From: GCA-2862585 sp965661345
GTDB taxonomy: Bacteria; Bacteroidota; Bacteroidia; Flavobacteriales; UBA7312
Length of the DNA stretch: 64,000 nt
Direction: 5' to 3'
NCBI GenBank assembly: GCA_965661345.1
Contig: CBFIDK010000001.1
Coordinates: 1-64,000, forward strand
The notes below the pieces were generated by a model. It had not been told where the DNA came from, searched no databases, and was given only the letters and a program-made list of their open reading frames with translations. Made by a program: the position numbers and the translations under genes. How positions within the stretch are numbered: position 1 is the first letter of the stretch; each line of letters begins with the position of its first letter. Of the stretch, positions 63,401-64,000 are shown piece after piece.

Positions 63401-64000
63401 AGTCAGCTAGCCAATTTATCGATGCATCAAAGGGCATGACATCGGTAAACCATAATGTATCTGGAAGTAATGGGTCCGGTAATACATTTACAGTTTCTAA
63501 TTTTTGACACCCTAATGAATCTTGTACTATTATGGTGTAAGATCCACTTAATAATGATGAGTAAACACTATTAGTGGAGAAAGAAATACCATCAATAGAA
63601 TATTCATAAGGAGGCAATCCTCCATTTGAAAATATTTGTATTTCTCCATCCATTTGATCAGGACAACTCGCATCTGTAACACTTGAAGAAATTGAAAGCG
63701 TATTACAAATGGTATCTATCAACGTTACGGATACCTGTTCTTGCTCCGAAATAATTGATAATAAATTTCCATTTTGATCTACACTCCACAACCTCAAAAA
63801 TGCAGTATATTCACCTAAAGGGGCTTCATTTGGCTGATTAAATTTCACACGAACTGGCCTCGTTCTAACTTCCTCACAGTTCAAATTTTCGCCCGTTTGT
63901 CCACCCCAATACCCAATGGCATCGCCGTTTGAATTAATAGTGTAAGGGATATTTTCCCATAAAGATTGAGCGTTAAAATATTCGATGACAAAATCATTTT
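57468..64000 (-). CDS. Giant T9SS-secreted SprB-repeat surface protein (N-terminus beyond the window)
   Basis: The minus-strand frame is open from base 64000 down to a stop at 57468 (about 2177 residues visible). A TTG at 63884 is in frame but the coding sequence clearly continues upstream of it, so the gene is cut by the window edge. Domains in order: an unassigned N-terminal part; one SprB-like repeat; a fibronectin type III domain (about 63190-63480, GYRFRYREVGQAW); Ig-like segments; then about 18 SprB-type repeats of 75-85 residues, each with C-x-GDS/N-x-G, GG-x-P-Y and GSY-x-V-x-D-x-x-GC motifs. The last 75 residues are a T9SS type A sorting domain (SIFPNPFVNEINVTID to MKQ). Such proteins are exported and held on the surface; SprB itself is a gliding adhesin. 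Gliding is therefore possible but not proved. Confidence 0.85.
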   Translation of the reverse strand, partial: NDFVIEYFNAQSLWENIPYTINSNGDAIGYWGGQTGENLNCEEVRTRPVRVKFNQPNEAPLGEYTAFLRLWSVDQNGNLLSIISEQEQVSVTLIDTICNTLSISSSVTDASCPDQMDGEIQIFSNGGLPPYEYSIDGISFSTNSVYSSLLSGSYTIIVQDSLGCQKLETVNVLPDPLLPDTLWFTDVMPFDASINWLADSLVDGYRFRYREVGQAWQIVASGLFDDGIAEMLSTKLLTGLSPSTTYEVEVRTNSLTDCIEGWSTTYSFTTPMESYIYDVTHTCSGVNSGQILFDVQTLNSYTFEWTGPNGFSSNDTSIFMLAEGDYNLEITNNSQVIFDTIISIETSNSFINLTLNGDTSLIYESLNGLFFAQTCDLNSFLVADSGFTNYQWSDGSFGQQLLIDTSDVFVQVEALDSNNCLSISDSVHISIISDYVSLMQNNTNEEYLSDNYILCSSDSSIDIDISPFISGNYQVEWHQVVDQNYLTLGDSSAIQIYPSQSSSYVLELGSCFFDFSIDYYSPVLSVQQSNLLCYGDSNAYMILESDSSSSTFHFIVRDSLNVEVYNNISEDLIDTVYGLSANQYTVELLDELFCSSISTVEVTQPDSLRIDSLIIQNILCFGDSSGNVTFKINGGTPFYTISLNGDTLNLNPDASGNYSIESLLPNSYTIEITDLNGCYYSTSFQIYEPSLLSFSITSSSDSIVCYGDSTAFIQTAASGGTPAYDFHIYRNDTLLYQQNSDYFSSLVEGNYEVFVTDANGCQDSVALNVFQNPDFYVIEDLAIHVNNLCFGDSSGQMGFEISGFGAPFYIKNVNDTTLYNDSHIFDSLVSGLYSYEVENSLNCLKFIDVEITEPLELTMNTVNVTNANCQVPYGVAELQITGGVLPYIFELNDTVQTINLDMQGNFDITNLQPNTYHLTVVDSNLCQDSLSFEIITTSNFTLSLPSYTTDTLSCFGDSTGEATVSIIGEIGTVEYSIYRNDTLQYTQLDSVFENLTAGDYQINAVDSFLCADSVQFTIHQNPQLILEENFILHQDVLCVGIGLGKVTIEVSGGLPNYKMGLLNDTITYTYPHEFTDLQVGTYTIVVTDSLGCTGQIISEIVTNPISPELISLNIEHIDCQTPFGSGEFELIDGDFPPFTFTLNDEPLSVNIGSNNQFTIENLEDTIYVLKIEDDNMCTDTLQFEINDYSSFTYEIVDYTDTLNCFGDSTGYINTLAQFGALPYEYILVKDLDTITFQDSPNFTNLTIGSYEVIVLDSTGCKSAEQVEIFQNDSLEVTDSLDLHLDVTCYGLNDGEFMPHIIGGVAPYTYNFVDSVQNYNHPFLFQNLYSNTYDLEIVDSLGCTIPFSVFINQPDSFYIDSLVVTDVICNSDSSGVVEYFLVGGTSPFDYVINSDTTILSNELFAGSFTIEIIDSNYCKIDTNFIVNEPPVLSLSIIDSLTNNISCFGNNDGQIGLTASGGIPPYKFKIDGAINDSNVIIELLADTFIVAVVDSVGCEDTLEVVLTQPQQNLFIDNYTLSDTLGYCAPCFGDSTGFITIDLMGGTAPFSYFIVSNPEDTFNTLPIEELVGGDEYQFFARDTLGCVSDTITVECNSPDEILISLELVTEPSCCYTCDAEVNLKAVGGISPFEYGINELPLQTDSLFSQLCGDSLNLFTVEDSFGCLKSDSIVVPNIPCLAADTINFVDVQYPAVLSDSCQVEGTGKIHVTASEGTGNYSFSINDTLNFIESQQYIFNNLSQGDYVIFVQDSLNCIDSINVTVPEITPITIELFYDTVYCNAPFLNGLTNLVDQGGFSVQASGSITGVYSYSIDAWDSTIFFNQGLFTPLDAGNYSINVKDGLDCLTEFDVAVPSFSLDFDYSAHDISCAGFNDGYVQINSLQGDAPSPWVEIDNSLPNAENLFTNLGVGEHIITAYYNYPDGSSFCYQTDTFEFFDKEALYFALDAENASCYASCDATISIDSISGGTMPYTFVCINNLDTNILFENLCSGEYSIKMIDDNGCFLIEDISILDQNAIYPVISFEEGELTVLQPTLQNPASMGTPPYSYQWYEENNLIDGAISEVFNPNDPGLYSVVVTDSLGCEGESSLYKIEVLDLSNWLSGADVSIFPNPFVNEINVTIDSNSEYDWVLRDVRGKVVESGRNENSWKINTSSLPNGMYIINIFNAEEQLIYKIMKQ
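59705..62176 (-). repeat. Ten SprB units forming a three-unit (A-B-C) super-repeat
   Basis: In translation order the units are C0, A1, B1, C1, A2, B2, C2, A3, B3, C3. A units end FQNPDF, HQNPQL or FQNDSL and carry IYRNDTL or a related segment. B units start with a histidine-containing lead (AIHVNNLC, ILHQDVLC, DLHLDVTC). C1 and C2 have NCQVPYG or DCQTPFG, with a polar insert before the last strands. Matching units lie about 745-750 bases apart. Confidence 0.7.

Noticed and set aside
63882..63884. TTG as the start of the giant SprB-repeat protein
   Set aside because: The frame continues upstream without a stop to the edge with protein-like sequence (WENIPYTINSNGDAIGYWGG), so the real start is outside the window.

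Overview
The window is an AT-rich stretch of a chromosome from the phylum Bacteroidota, most likely a (marine) member of the order Flavobacteriales. The evidence is mutually consistent. Many starts are preceded by the Bacteroidota -7 promoter motif TAnnTTTG and few have a purine-rich ribosome-binding site. Two large proteins end in a type IX secretion system (T9SS) C-terminal sorting domain, and the T9SS regulator porX is present. LpxC and FabZ are fused, and several genes belong to families almost confined to Bacteroidota (DUF3822, DUF5522, SprB-type repeats). No rRNA, tRNA, insertion sequence, prophage, CRISPR array or plasmid gene was seen. The region is a dense core chromosome with short intergenic gaps; the only gap above 300 bases is 4282-4789.

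Layout. 1-4281: the 5' part of aconitase, a lone MacB/FtsX-type permease, the rpsF-rpsR-rplI operon and an MscS channel. 4282-4789: a long intergenic region with a promoter, hairpins and a terminator that no gene explains. 4790-15365: dnaX with a membrane-anchored M16 peptidase, NADP isocitrate dehydrogenase, a large secreted protein related to PNGase F, and a lipoprotein. 15362-22199: an acyltransferase and a RecD-like helicase on the minus strand; then a pilin-like protein, a DUF3822 protein, rsmD and coaD as one overlapping operon; a Nudix hydrolase divergent from pyrE; birA. 22272-29757: rsfS-ftsH-DUF2007-cdsA-psd, a cysteine-rich exported protein, and an M16 peptidase/O-methyltransferase/proline dehydrogenase operon. 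29754-33315 (minus): porX-tsaE-ald and a small membrane protein. 33363-38979: an HD hydrolase, lpxD-lpxC/fabZ-lpxA (lipid A), efp and rnhB. 39009-46945: a large anchored beta-propeller protein, a glucosaminidase, an ACC deaminase-family enzyme, urocanase and two outer-membrane-type proteins. 47180-54068: pdhA-pdhC, recG, pheT. 54124-64000: an outer-membrane protein, a lipoprotein, a TPR protein and a giant SprB-repeat T9SS protein that runs off the right edge.

How the genes work together. Central metabolism (aconitase, isocitrate dehydrogenase, pyruvate dehydrogenase E1-alpha/E2), amino-acid catabolism (proline, histidine, alanine), envelope building (lipid A, phosphatidylethanolamine, surveillance by FtsH) and translation are housekeeping. 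The accessory flavour is in the envelope: T9SS cargo (10802-14251 and 57468-64000), their likely regulator PorX, and several beta-barrel, lipoprotein and TPR genes with no known function. The most unusual items are the three-unit super-repeat in the giant surface protein, the pilin-like/actin-like pair ahead of rsmD, the cysteine-rich exported protein, and the structured region before dnaX.
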